Shown here: piece by piece, positions 42,870 through 50,674 of the stretch
How positions within the stretch are numbered: position 1 is the stretch's first letter
How the letters are laid out: each line of letters opens with the position of its first letter
Assembly: GCA_041649275.1 (NCBI GenBank)
Contig: JBAZNL010000001.1
Span: 248,001 to 312,000, forward strand
Direction: 5' to 3'
Source of the DNA: Candidatus Izemoplasmatales bacterium
GTDB lineage: Bacteria; Bacillota_I; Bacilli_A; Izemoplasmatales; Hujiaoplasmataceae
DNA: 64,000 nt
Notes under the pieces: model-generated
The model's input: the letters and a program-made list of their open reading frames with translations, nothing else
Databases searched by the model: none
Told to the model about the DNA's origin: nothing
Made by a program: the position numbers and the translations under genes

Positions 42870-44096
42870 TCAGCTTTCCTTGGTGATTTCGCCGGCTTTC
42901 TTCAAGGTGATCTTGGTGATGAAGGGGCCGACCAGTTCGTAGATCAGGGTCGCGCACAGGATGATCGCGCGAATCATCGCGGCGGTCTCGGCGTCGAGGA
43001 TCTGGACCGCGACGAGGCTGAGGCCGATCGCGACGCCCGCCTGCGGTACGAGCGCGTAACCGAGCAGTTTCGACACGACCGGCGGCGACTTGCTGATCTT
43101 CGCGCCGAACCAGGCTCCGAAGATCTTGCCGGCGACGCGCAGGAGAACGTAGATGACGCCGATGATGCCGATCTGCGAGAGCACCGAGAGGTTGAGGTCG
43201 GCGCCGTTCAGGACGAAGAACATGATGAAGATCGGCGGCGTCACGAAATAGATGAGTCCGTTCACGGTCTCGTAGACGGGGCTCAGGTTGGCGAACACGC
43301 CTCCCATCGCCATGCATGCGAGCAACGGCGATCCTCCGGCCAGGTCGGCGAGGTAGACCGTCATGAACACCGCCGCGACGACAAGCGAGATGCGGTTGCC
43401 GCGTCCGGTGAACCACTTGCATCCGAAGACCACGATGAGACCGATCGCGCCGCCGATGCCGAGCGACATGACGATTTCCCAGATCGGTTCGAGAATCTGC
43501 AGGATGATCGGAGTCGACGTGCCGGTGCGCGAAAGGGCGTTCGCGATCGCGACGAAGATGCCGAAGAACATGATCGCCGTGCCGTCGTCGAGCGCGACGA
43601 CGCTCATCAGCGTTTCGGTGAGCGGGCCTTTGGCCTTGTACTGGCGGACGACCATGAGCGTCGCCGCCGGCGCCGTCGCCGCGGCGATCGCGGCAAGCAC
43701 GAGCGCAAAGCGCATGTGGAAGTTGTCGAGTTTGCCGGCAATCCAGAAATACAGGACGAGCCCGCCGAGGACGAACAGGATCGCGAACAGCGACTCGAGC
43801 GTGGCGATGATGATCGGCCCGGGGCCGACGCGTTTGAAATAGGACACCTTCAACTCGTTGCCGATCGAGAAGGCGATGAACCCGAGCGCCACGTTCGACA
43901 CGATGCCGAGCGCGTCGATCGCTTCCTGCGAGATCAGTCCGTCCCCGAAGACGAGTCCGAACAGACTCGGTCCGAGGATCAGCCCGCCGACGAGATATCC
44001 GGTGACGTTCGGCATCCGGAGCGCCTTCGCGATCTTGCCGAAAAGCAGTCCCACGATCAAAACGATCGCGACGAAAAAGAGTACTTTCAAATCCAT
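42870..44096 (-). CDS. Cation:proton antiporter (CPA family)
   Basis: This 408-residue membrane protein has about 12 helices with the Na+/H+ exchanger fold. The N-terminal helix and MPNVTGYLVGGLILGPSLFG match the CPA1/CPA2 start. A TAPAATLMVVRQY segment and the following VVALDDGTAIM carry the conserved acidic ion-binding residues of TM5/TM6. There is no C-terminal Trk-N or RCK domain; the tail stops at ITLKKAGEITKES. It is directly downstream of a PII-like gene and an esterase gene, all in one operon, so the PII-like protein may be its missing regulatory subunit. Confidence 0.88.
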   Translation of the reverse strand: MDLKVLFFVAIVLIVGLLFGKIAKALRMPNVTGYLVGGLILGPSLFGLVFGDGLISQEAIDALGIVSNVALGFIAFSIGNELKVSYFKRVGPGPIIIATLESLFAILFVLGGLVLYFWIAGKLDNFHMRFALVLAAIAAATAPAATLMVVRQYKAKGPLTETLMSVVALDDGTAIMFFGIFVAIANALSRTGTSTPIILQILEPIWEIVMSLGIGGAIGLIVVFGCKWFTGRGNRISLVVAAVFMTVYLADLAGGSPLLACMAMGGVFANLSPVYETVNGLIYFVTPPIFIMFFVLNGADLNLSVLSQIGIIGVIYVLLRVAGKIFGAWFGAKISKSPPVVSKLLGYALVPQAGVAIGLSLVAVQILDAETAAMIRAIILCATLIYELVGPFITKITLKKAGEITKES

Positions 44097-44112
44097 GTCA
44101 CATCACGCTTCC

Positions 44113-44454
44113 TTACTTCTTGTAGCCTTTGACGGATTCGATAGGCAGAACGAAATAGATGCCCGAATTCGGTTTCGACAGGTCGCCGACGACCTTGTCG
44201 ATGATAGCATCGACGACGGCGACCTGCTCGTCCTCGAGCGCCATCATGATCACGCGCGACTCGGCGCGAGGGTTGTCGAGGAAGGCGCGCAGGGAGCCGA
44301 ACAGGTCGAAGCCGAGGTCGTCGTTCTCGGCGAGCTTGCGACCCATGCCGGTGCTGTTCAGGATCGTCGCGCCGCGGATGCCGGACTCCTTCAGGCGATG
44401 GAGGAAGGGGTCGAGCTGGTTCGTGTCGTTCATCACATAGATCATCAGTTTCAT
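44113..44454 (-). CDS. PII-like signalling protein associated with the antiporter
   Basis: This 113-residue protein has the size and beta-alpha-beta layout of PII-like trimers. GIRGATILNSTGMGR resembles the PII GVRGMTVTEVKGFGR strand and loop base, and the end GIYFVLPIESVKGYK resembles the PII C-terminal strand IFVLPVEDVVRIR. The classical T-loop uridylylation tyrosine is not evident, so it is not GlnB/GlnK. Related proteins (SbtB, DarA, PII-NG) bind adenine nucleotides and control transporters. Its ATG overlaps the esterase stop (ATGA) and has GGAG upstream. It lies 16 bases from the antiporter gene. Confidence 0.78.
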   Translation of the reverse strand: MKLMIYVMNDTNQLDPFLHRLKESGIRGATILNSTGMGRKLAENDDLGFDLFGSLRAFLDNPRAESRVIMMALEDEQVAVVDAIIDKVVGDLSKPNSGIYFVLPIESVKGYKK

Positions 44455-45311
44455 CGTTGGTCTCCTTGTCGGTTCGACATCTCTTCACGGTTGGTGGTAT
44501 CGGGAAACGCCCACCGGACGAATCCGGGGAAGCGGTCTTGCCAGAACAGTTCGGTGTGGCGGGCGATCGGGTCATAGACGAAATTGAGCGCGTCCGTCTT
44601 CAGCCGTCGCCTCAGCGCGCGCCAAAGCCGGTGCGCCTGCATCGCGATCGCAAGCGATCCGATGCGGCCGGGCTCTTCGCGTCCGCCGACGTCGACGTGG
44701 ATCCGGACGCCGGCGAGGTCCTCCGTGCGGATCCGCGCGAGGGCGTCTTCGGCGATGATCCAGAACGCCGGCGACATGACGCCGAACACCCCGAAGACAT
44801 CCGGGTGGGCGAGCGCCGCGAAAAGCGTGATGTTCCCGCCGCAGGAACTGCCGCACATGCCGTTGTGCGCAGAATCCGTCATGGTGCGATAACGCGTGTC
44901 GATCGACGGCTTCAGCGTCTTCGCAATCCATTCGACGAACGCCTCTCCCTCGGCGACCGGCGCCTTCTTTCCAAGATACCTGCGAACGCGCCCAAGTCCG
45001 CGCGGATCGTAGGCGTGGGTGTACTCGTTGATGCGGTCCTCGCCGCCGTTGTCGATCCCGACGACGATCAGTCCGGCGGTTTCCCCCGCCGCCTGCATGC
45101 GGTACAGGGTTCGGCCGACATCCCACGAATAGCCGCTGTATTCCGACGGATCGAAGAGGTTCTGGCCGTCGTGCATGTAGAGGACCGGATAGCGCCGGTC
45201 GGGACGTTCGTCGTAGCCTTCGGGAAGCATGACCCGAATCGTACGCGAACGACCGTTGAACTCCGTCACGAAGTTTTCCTGATGCAAGATGATGCCGTCC
45301 ATGCCATGCAC
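44451..45311 (-). CDS. Alpha/beta-hydrolase, esterase D family
   Basis: This protein of about 286 residues matches the putative esterase (PF00756) family. It has a strand RTIRVMLPEGYDE, LYMHDGQNLFD (oxyanion region), IVVGIDNGG, the nucleophile elbow CGSSCGG (G-x-S-x-G), and a late His in ARHTELFW. There is no signal peptide, so it is cytoplasmic. The substrate is unknown; acylated sugars or siderophore-type esters are typical. The start is uncertain: the GTG at 45311 has GGAGG ten bases upstream, while the ATG at 45302 is too far from it. It begins an operon with the PII-like and antiporter genes and is divergent from a GH2 gene. Confidence 0.82.
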   Translation of the reverse strand: MHGMDGIILHQENFVTEFNGRSRTIRVMLPEGYDERPDRRYPVLYMHDGQNLFDPSEYSGYSWDVGRTLYRMQAAGETAGLIVVGIDNGGEDRINEYTHAYDPRGLGRVRRYLGKKAPVAEGEAFVEWIAKTLKPSIDTRYRTMTDSAHNGMCGSSCGGNITLFAALAHPDVFGVFGVMSPAFWIIAEDALARIRTEDLAGVRIHVDVGGREEPGRIGSLAIAMQAHRLWRALRRRLKTDALNFVYDPIARHTELFWQDRFPGFVRWAFPDTTNREEMSNRQGDQR

Positions 45312-45326
45312 TTCCCATCGACCTCC

Positions 45327-45332
45327 ATTATA
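45327..45332 (-). promoter_or_regulatory. Possible -10 box for the esterase-PII-antiporter operon
   Basis: TATAAT on the minus strand, directly followed by GGAGGTCG. A transcript from this box would begin inside or just after the GGAGG. The ribosome binding site could then be lost, so this may not be the working promoter. Confidence 0.35.
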
Positions 45333-45409
45333 CACCCGGGAGACATTCGTCGATCCGGGAAAACATTCGGAACGATCACAATTCGCACGGCTCGGAGCGG
45401 ACCAAACGA

Positions 45410-45418
45410 TGGTATAAT
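45410..45418 (+). promoter_or_regulatory. Extended -10 promoter for the GH2 gene
   Basis: TGGTATAAT on the plus strand, 30 bases before the chosen ATG. The transcript start would fall close to the upstream in-frame ATG at 45428, which argues against that start. Confidence 0.6.
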
Positions 45419-45448
45419 CGAAGTACGATGAAGAAGGCAGGTGCGCCG

Positions 45449-47230
45449 ATGAACGACGAACGCATGACCCGATCACGCTATACCGATGCCGTCGATCGGC
45501 ATCGCCCCCTCGACGTCTATCCGAACCCGATGCTGGAACGCGCTTCATGGATCAACCTGAACGGAATCTATCGTTATGCCATCGTTCCGGAAGGGAGTCC
45601 CGAACCGACGGAGTATGAGGGAGACATCCTCGTTCCGTTTTGCGTCGAAAGCCCCCTGTCCGGCGTCGGCCGGCCGCTCGAACCCGGGCAGACGCTCTGG
45701 TACCGCCGCACGTTCGATGCTCCTTCGCTCGCGGGGGACGAACGGCTGATCCTCCATTTCGAGGCCGTCGACGATCGTACGGAGGTCCTCCTGAACGGCC
45801 GCTCGCTCGGCATCCACGCCGGTGGCTACGAACCGTTCTCGTTCGATGTCACGGATCGTCTCGCGCCCGGCGAAAACGTCCTTGTCGCCGCCGTCTCGGA
45901 TCCGTCGGACGCCGGCGGTCAGGAGCGCGGAAAACAGGTCCTGAAGCCCGGAGGGATCTGGTACACCGCCACGTCCGGCATCTGGCAGACCGTCTGGATG
46001 GAGGTCGTGAACGCCGTCCGCGTCGCGGACCTCGTGATCCGTCCGGACTATGATCATGCCGAAGTCGGCATCCTGCCGAAGCTCTCGTGCGCGTCGGATG
46101 CGAGGATCGTCCTCTCGATCCGGGGCGGCGACGGTCCGATCGTCTCGGCAGACCTCGCCGAAGGAGAGTTCACGCACGTCGCCATGCCGGACTTCGTCCC
46201 CTGGTCGCCGGAACGGCCGTTCCTCTACGAGATCGAAATCGACGTCGTTTCCGGCGGCCGCGTCCTCGACCACGTCAGAAGCCATTTCGGGATGCGGAAG
46301 ATCGCCCTCGGACATGACGCCGCGGGACTTCCGCGCATCCTCCTCAACGGACGGCCTTATTTCCAGGCGGGCGTTCTCGACCAGGGTTACTGGCCCGACG
46401 GGCTGCTCACGCAACCGACCGACCAAGCGCTCGTCGACGACATCCTCGCGATGAAGGCCCTCGGCTTCAACATGCTTCGCAAGCACATCAAGATCGAGTC
46501 GCGGCGCTGGTACTGGCACTGCGACCGGCTCGGGATGCTCGTCTGGCAGGACATGCCGTCGGGCGGCGAAGGAGCCCTCGGCAAATGGCTGGGAGCCATC
46601 CGTCCCTACGCCTTTCCGCGGCTTCCGATCAGCGACCGCCGCTACGCGCGCTTCGGGCGTTCGTCCGAATCCTGCCGAACCCGATTCCTGAAAGGCCTCG
46701 AGGCGATGGTGGGACGGCTCTCATGCCATCCTTCGATCGTCTGCTGGGTTCCGTTCAACGAAGCCTGGGGTCAGTTCGACGCCCGGAAGACGGCTCTCTA
46801 CGTCCGCTCCCTCGATCCGACCCGGTTGGTCGACCACGCTTCCGGATGGTATGACCAGAAGGGCGGGGACCTCAAGTCGATCCACCGCTACATCCTCGCG
46901 CCCAAGGCGCCACGCCCCGAACCGCGCCGCGCGTTCGTCCTCTCGGAGTTCGGCGGGTACAGCCGCCTCGCGGAAGGTCACGTATGGAATCCCCGGGGAT
47001 CCTTCGGCTACCGCATGTATCCGACGGCGGCGGCGATCACCGACGCCTACCGGACGCTGCTCGCGGAACAGATCCTGCCGCTCGTCGGATTGGGTCTGTG
47101 CGCGACCGTCTATACGCAGCTGTCCGACGTCGAACTCGAAGTCAACGGGCTTCTCACGTACGATCGCGAGGTCGTCAAGCTCGACGCCGAGGTCGTCCGG
47201 TTCTGGAACGAAGCGCTGAAGCGGGCATGA
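45449..47230 (+). CDS. GH2-family glycoside hydrolase
   Basis: This 593-residue protein has the three-domain GH2 core: a jelly-roll sugar-binding domain (about 20-190, with TSGIWQTVWME), an immunoglobulin-like domain (about 195-290) and a TIM barrel. The acid/base Glu lies in PFNEAWGQ and the nucleophile Glu in LSEFGGYS. Beta-galactosidase, beta-glucuronidase or beta-mannosidase activity is possible; I cannot choose. No signal peptide is present, so it acts on imported sugars. The ATG at 45449 has AGGTG about five bases upstream; the earlier ATG at 45428 has none. It pairs with a symporter of the glycoside-cation group at 53.4 kb only by theme, not by operon. Confidence 0.88.
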   Translation: MNDERMTRSRYTDAVDRHRPLDVYPNPMLERASWINLNGIYRYAIVPEGSPEPTEYEGDILVPFCVESPLSGVGRPLEPGQTLWYRRTFDAPSLAGDERLILHFEAVDDRTEVLLNGRSLGIHAGGYEPFSFDVTDRLAPGENVLVAAVSDPSDAGGQERGKQVLKPGGIWYTATSGIWQTVWMEVVNAVRVADLVIRPDYDHAEVGILPKLSCASDARIVLSIRGGDGPIVSADLAEGEFTHVAMPDFVPWSPERPFLYEIEIDVVSGGRVLDHVRSHFGMRKIALGHDAAGLPRILLNGRPYFQAGVLDQGYWPDGLLTQPTDQALVDDILAMKALGFNMLRKHIKIESRRWYWHCDRLGMLVWQDMPSGGEGALGKWLGAIRPYAFPRLPISDRRYARFGRSSESCRTRFLKGLEAMVGRLSCHPSIVCWVPFNEAWGQFDARKTALYVRSLDPTRLVDHASGWYDQKGGDLKSIHRYILAPKAPRPEPRRAFVLSEFGGYSRLAEGHVWNPRGSFGYRMYPTAAAITDAYRTLLAEQILPLVGLGLCATVYTQLSDVELEVNGLLTYDREVVKLDAEVVRFWNEALKRA

Positions 47231-47237
47231 TGAAAGG

Positions 47238-47265
47238 AAGGCGGCTCCCCACCGGGAACCGCCTT
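47238..47265 (-). terminator. Terminator-like hairpin between the GH2 gene and yhhN
   Basis: AAGGCGG-TCCC / GGGA-CCGCCTT stem with a CACC loop. On the minus strand it is followed by CCTTTCAT, so it mainly serves yhhN. On the plus strand no T run follows. Confidence 0.6.
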
Positions 47266-47270
47266 CGTCG

Positions 47271-47990
47271 TCATGCCATCATGATGAGCGAGAGCGCGAT
47301 CAGGATCTGCGCCCCATAATACGTCGTCAGGTTCCAGACGACATAGGGCGCCGTCTCCTTGTCCTTGAAGTAGATCTGCGACAGGATCACGTCGGACACG
47401 GCGAACAGGATGCCGCCGACGGCGAGCGCCAGGGTCCAGTCGGCGCCCGACCCCGAATCGATCCAGCCGAACAGCGCCTGCACGCCGAACAGGAAGACGA
47501 CGAAGGTATACGCCAGGCTTGGGATCCGGAGCGCGCCCCAGTTCATGCGAAGAACCTTGGCGCCCGCGAAAATCGCCCCCGTCAGGAGGATCGCGGCGAC
47601 GAAGACCCAGACGTTCAGGCCGTAGCGGACGAACAGCGCCGCAAGGTAGAACAGGTGCCCGAGGGCGAACGTGATCGTGCCGCCGAGAATGATCCTTTCG
47701 TTCTCTTCCTTCGGTCGCAGGGGCCGGAGTGCCAGATAGAGATCGCCCATGAGTCCGAGGACGAGTCCCGCGAACAGCAGTGCCGCATGCAGCAGATTCC
47801 CTTCGGACGGCGAGGCGCCGCGGAAGAGGAGCGACGATGCGGCGAGAAGGATGAAGCCGAAGCTGGCGAACCCCTTGAAGAAGAGCGCTCCGAGATGGCG
47901 GCGCTTGACTTCGAGCACGATGAACAAAGCCGGCGCGAGCACGGCGAGCACAAGCAAAACGACGAACAGGAACACGGTCATTTCCGACAT
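47271..47990 (-). CDS. YhhN/TMEM86 family membrane protein (lysoplasmalogenase-like)
   Basis: This 239-residue protein has about eight hydrophobic helices. The family pattern is visible: GLVLGLMGDLYLALRPL with the conserved GD, FALGHLFYL, and a late AVSDVILSQ segment with a conserved Asp. YhhN proteins hydrolyse the vinyl-ether bond of lysoplasmalogens in animals, and bacterial members are assumed to act on ether lipids. If so, this cell may make plasmalogens, as many anaerobes do. The ATG at 47990 has GGGGGG six bases upstream. It is divergent from an EEP hydrolase gene across a long perfect palindrome. Confidence 0.82.
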   Translation of the reverse strand: MSEMTVFLFVVLLVLAVLAPALFIVLEVKRRHLGALFFKGFASFGFILLAASSLLFRGASPSEGNLLHAALLFAGLVLGLMGDLYLALRPLRPKEENERIILGGTITFALGHLFYLAALFVRYGLNVWVFVAAILLTGAIFAGAKVLRMNWGALRIPSLAYTFVVFLFGVQALFGWIDSGSGADWTLALAVGGILFAVSDVILSQIYFKDKETAPYVVWNLTTYYGAQILIALSLIMMA

Positions 47991-48021
47991 CGACATCCCC
48001 CCTGTGAAATCCCTTACGTTC

Positions 48022-48030
48022 ATTATATCA
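48022..48030 (-). promoter_or_regulatory. Extended -10 promoter for yhhN
   Basis: TGATATAAT on the minus strand, 32 bases before the yhhN start. Its -35 position falls inside the left arm of the 48041-48077 palindrome. Confidence 0.6.
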
Positions 48031-48040
48031 GGAATCGGCG

Positions 48041-48077
48041 GTTTCGACGCATCCGTTTTCGACGGATGCGTCGAAAC
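48041..48077. repeat. 16-bp perfect inverted repeat between divergent promoters
   Basis: Arms of 16 bp (GTTTCGACGCATCCGT and its exact reverse complement) flank a 5-base loop TTTCG. It lies between the -10 boxes of yhhN (minus) and the EEP gene (plus) and covers the -35 position of both. No T run follows on either side, so a terminator is unlikely; a shared operator is more likely. Confidence 0.9.
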
Positions 48078-48088
48078 GCGCGTTGTAG

Positions 48089-48094
48089 TATAAT
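48089..48094 (+). promoter_or_regulatory. -10 box for the EEP-family gene
   Basis: TATAAT on the plus strand, 28 bases before the GTG start. The -35 position (ATGCGT) lies in the right arm of the palindrome. Confidence 0.5.
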
Positions 48095-48122
48095 AGGATT
48101 ATATGAACGGAGGTCGGTTCCC

Positions 48123-49235
48123 GTGTTCAAACGCATCCTTCGCATCCTTCTGCTTCTGATCGTGGTCGTGGTCCTCGCCGCGGTCTCCTTCGTCGTCACC
48201 CTGCAGGTGACCGAGTTCAATCCACCGGCGGTCGAATCGCTCCTCGTCAGCAACATGCCGACATCGAACGTCGATCCGGTGGAACTTGAAAGCGGCGTCA
48301 CGATCAAGATCATGACCTGGAACCTCGGGTACGCCTCGCTCTCGCAGACCGAGGACTTCGTGATGGACGGCGGCGTCAAGGGCCGCATGGACTCCCGCGC
48401 GGAAGTCGAGGCGAACATCGACGGCATCGGCGACACGCTTGTCGATGCCGCGGCCGACGTCTACTTCCTGCAGGAAGTCGACGAGGGATCCGACCGATCG
48501 TACCAGACGATGCAGTACACGACCTACGGCGAACTGCTGTCCCGGCCTTCGGTCTACGGCATCAATTACCGCTGCCTCTTCGTCCCCTTCCCGTTCGACC
48601 TCTCGCAGATGATGGGGAAGGTCGAAAGCGGGATCGCCACGTTCTCGCGATTCACGCGCCTGCAGGATGCCGTACGGATCCAGCTCCCCGGTTCCTTCTC
48701 GTGGCCGCTGCGGCTCGCCAACCTCAAGCGTTGCATCACCGTGATCCGTACGCCGATCGAAGGATCGGACCAGTTCCTCGTCCTGATCAACGTCCATCTC
48801 TCCGCCTATGACGACGGGACGATGCGGGTTCAGGAGATGGCGGCGCTCCGGCAGGTCGTGAGCGACGAGTACGAAGCCGGCAACTACGTGGTCGTCGGCG
48901 GCGACTTCAACCAGACGTTCCCCGCCGCCGTGAACGAGGTCGACGGGGAAACCCAGTACCTGTTCGAGCTGCGAGACCCGTCGTACTGGGAGGCGTTCGC
49001 GATGGACGGCGCCTGGTTCACCGAGAACGGCTGGCATTACGGGATCGACCTGACCACCCCGACGTGCCGCCTGCTCAACCGGCCGCTCGACCTCGAGGAC
49101 CCCGCGAACAACCAGTACTACCTGATCGACGGCTTCATCGTCTCCCCGAACGTCGAGATCCTCTCCGTCGAGACCCTCGACCTCGGCTTCCGCAACAGCG
49201 ACCACAATCCGGTCGTGATGACGTTCCGGTTCTAG
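48123..49235 (+). CDS. Membrane-anchored endonuclease/exonuclease/phosphatase family protein
   Basis: This 370-residue protein has one N-terminal helix (about 4-25) after FKRILRIL, so its catalytic domain faces outside. The EEP fold motifs are MTWNLGYA, YFLQEVDEGSDRS (metal Glu), INVHLSAYDDG, GGDFNQTFP (Asp/Asn), and the C-terminal SDHNPVVM (catalytic Asp-His). The family includes DNases, sphingomyelinases and inositol phosphatases; substrate is not evident. The GTG start at 48123 has GGAGG nine bases upstream and no better ATG exists. It is divergent from yhhN, a lipid-related gene, which hints at a phospholipid-type substrate. Confidence 0.88.
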   Translation: MFKRILRILLLLIVVVVLAAVSFVVTLQVTEFNPPAVESLLVSNMPTSNVDPVELESGVTIKIMTWNLGYASLSQTEDFVMDGGVKGRMDSRAEVEANIDGIGDTLVDAAADVYFLQEVDEGSDRSYQTMQYTTYGELLSRPSVYGINYRCLFVPFPFDLSQMMGKVESGIATFSRFTRLQDAVRIQLPGSFSWPLRLANLKRCITVIRTPIEGSDQFLVLINVHLSAYDDGTMRVQEMAALRQVVSDEYEAGNYVVVGGDFNQTFPAAVNEVDGETQYLFELRDPSYWEAFAMDGAWFTENGWHYGIDLTTPTCRLLNRPLDLEDPANNQYYLIDGFIVSPNVEILSVETLDLGFRNSDHNPVVMTFRF

Positions 49236-49237
49236 AT

Positions 49238-49275
49238 AAAGAATCGTCCGGCCACCCAGGCCGGACGATTCTTTT
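49238..49275. terminator. Bidirectional terminator between the EEP gene and mntP
   Basis: A 15-bp stem AAGAATCGTCCGGCC with a short loop, flanked by A residues on the left and TTTTC on the right. It ends both convergent genes. Confidence 0.85.
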
Positions 49276-49838
49276 CATCGGAGGATGCCGAGGTGGACGA
49301 GCAGGATCCGAAGACCGATGAAAATCAGGATGGCGCCGCCGATCACGCCGGCGCGCCGGCGGACGAAGGAACCGATCCGCCGTCCGAGCAGAAACCCGGA
49401 CAACGACAGGACGAAGGTCACGAGGCCGATGATGCCGGCCGCCAGCCACACGTCGACGGCGACGAACGAGAACGACAGTCCGACGGCGAAGGCGTCGATC
49501 GACGTCGCGACGCCGAGCGCCAGCAGCTCGCCGAGCCGCAGCGAGAGGTCGCACGCCTGGGTTTCGGGTCTCAGGCTTTCGAGGATCATCTTGACACCGA
49601 TGACGGAAAGCAGCGCGAAGGCGATCCAGTGGTCGAAGCCGGCGACGACGTCGCTAAACGCGGTGCCGAGATAATACCCGCCGACAGGCATCAGGAACTG
49701 GAAGGCGCCGAAGCAGAGTCCGATCGAAAGACCGGTCAGCGCATGATGGGCCTTCATTCCGACACCCTTGCAGACGGCGACCGCGAAGGCATCCATCGAG
49801 AGACCGATTGCGATCAGAAGCACTTCCCACCAAGCCAT
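49275..49838 (-). CDS. mntP: Manganese efflux pump MntP
   Basis: This 187-residue membrane protein has six helices in two repeated halves. Each half has the family motif with conserved Asp: GLSMDAFAVAVCKG near residue 12 and VATSIDAFAVGLSF near 110. MntP exports excess Mn2+. The ATG at 49838 has GGAGG five bases upstream. A hairpin with a T run lies just before the gene, which fits leader control, as for the Mn riboswitch-regulated mntP of other bacteria. The neighbouring peroxiredoxin gene gives an oxidative-stress context. Confidence 0.93.
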   Translation of the reverse strand: MAWWEVLLIAIGLSMDAFAVAVCKGVGMKAHHALTGLSIGLCFGAFQFLMPVGGYYLGTAFSDVVAGFDHWIAFALLSVIGVKMILESLRPETQACDLSLRLGELLALGVATSIDAFAVGLSFSFVAVDVWLAAGIIGLVTFVLSLSGFLLGRRIGSFVRRRAGVIGGAILIFIGLRILLVHLGILR

Positions 49839-49851
49839 AGGATCCTCCGAG

Positions 49852-49883
49852 GAAAAGGGACGCGTGCCCAAGGCATGCGTCCC
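49852..49883 (-). terminator. Terminator or attenuator hairpin before mntP
   Basis: On the minus strand GGGACGC...GCGTCCC (stem 49857-49883) is followed by TTTTCC. A second hairpin, GTCCC-TGAC-GGGAC (49879-49892), uses part of the same bases, so the two exclude each other. It may end ahpC, or act as an attenuator in the mntP leader. Confidence 0.65.
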
Positions 49884-49928
49884 GTCAGGGACCCGGCACC
49901 CGGTCCGGCTCCCGTTCGAGACAGGAGC

Positions 49929-49958
49929 ATTCTACCAAACGCCGGGGTGGTCCGTCAA
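49929..49958 (-). promoter_or_regulatory. Promoter for mntP
   Basis: -35 TTGACG (49953-49958), 18-base spacer, extended -10 TGGTAGAAT (-10 at 49929-49934). The transcript would have an 84-base leader including the attenuator-like hairpin. Confidence 0.6.
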
Positions 49959-49965
49959 TCTTTTT

Positions 49966-50643
49966 CTACTTCTTCTCGCGCTTGAAGCAGAGGAACCAGT
50001 CGAGGCAGTACGTGTCGGCAGATTTCGATTCCATGCGCTCCTTGGCGACGCCGCAGGATCCGGCCGTCGGCACGATCGTGTCCTGGCCGGGACGCCAGTC
50101 GGCGGGGGTCGCGACATGGTCGGCGTCGGCCTTCTGGAGGGCGATGACGATGCGCTTGATCTCGTCGAAGTTGCGTCCGGTGGAGAGCGGGTAGTAGAGG
50201 ATCGTGCGGATCGTCCCCTCGGGGTCGATCACGAACACGGCGCGGACCGCCTGGGTGTTGGACTGGCCGGGCTGGATCATGCCGTACTTGTTGGCGACGT
50301 CCATGCGGATGTCCTCGATCAGCGGGAAGGTGACCTCGATGTTCTTGAGGTTCTTCCATTCGAGCTCCTTGATCTTGCGGAGCCAGGCGATGTGGGCGTA
50401 GAGCGAGTCGACGGAGAGTCCGACGAGCTCGGTGTTGAGCGCCTTGAAGTCGTTCTGCATGCTGGCGAAGGTCATGAATTCGGTGGTGCATACGGGGGTG
50501 AAGTCAGCAGGATGCGAGAACAGGATGACCCATTTCCCCTGGTAGTCATCGGGGAAGTTGATCGGTCCCTGCGTCGTCTTGGCGGTGAACTGGGGGGCCT
50601 TGTCGCCGATCAGCGGCATGCGGTTGTACGTGACGTTTTCCAT
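49966..50643 (-). CDS. Peroxiredoxin (AhpC/Prx6-like)
   Basis: This 225-residue thiol peroxidase reduces hydrogen peroxide and alkyl hydroperoxides. The peroxidatic Cys is in HPADFTPVCTTEF, with the conserved Thr four residues before. An Arg follows in ALQ-x region context. The long C-terminal domain (about 165-225) is like Prx6 or archaeal-type enzymes, with extra cysteines in TAGSCGVAKERM and near the end (CLDWFLC), so a resolving Cys may be present. The ATG at 50643 is chosen; AGGAG is 13 bases upstream, and a TTG at 50655 lies too close to it. Its electron donor may be the rubredoxin/thioredoxin-type proteins seen here. Confidence 0.94.
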   Translation of the reverse strand: MENVTYNRMPLIGDKAPQFTAKTTQGPINFPDDYQGKWVILFSHPADFTPVCTTEFMTFASMQNDFKALNTELVGLSVDSLYAHIAWLRKIKELEWKNLKNIEVTFPLIEDIRMDVANKYGMIQPGQSNTQAVRAVFVIDPEGTIRTILYYPLSTGRNFDEIKRIVIALQKADADHVATPADWRPGQDTIVPTAGSCGVAKERMESKSADTYCLDWFLCFKREKK

Positions 50644-50674
50644 GGTTTCATTCAATCTCCTCTCGTGAAAATTA

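Noticed and set aside
49839..49940. yybP-ykoY manganese riboswitch before mntP
   Set aside because: The expected conserved core sequences were not visible by eye, and the leader is short. Reported only as a possible attenuator.
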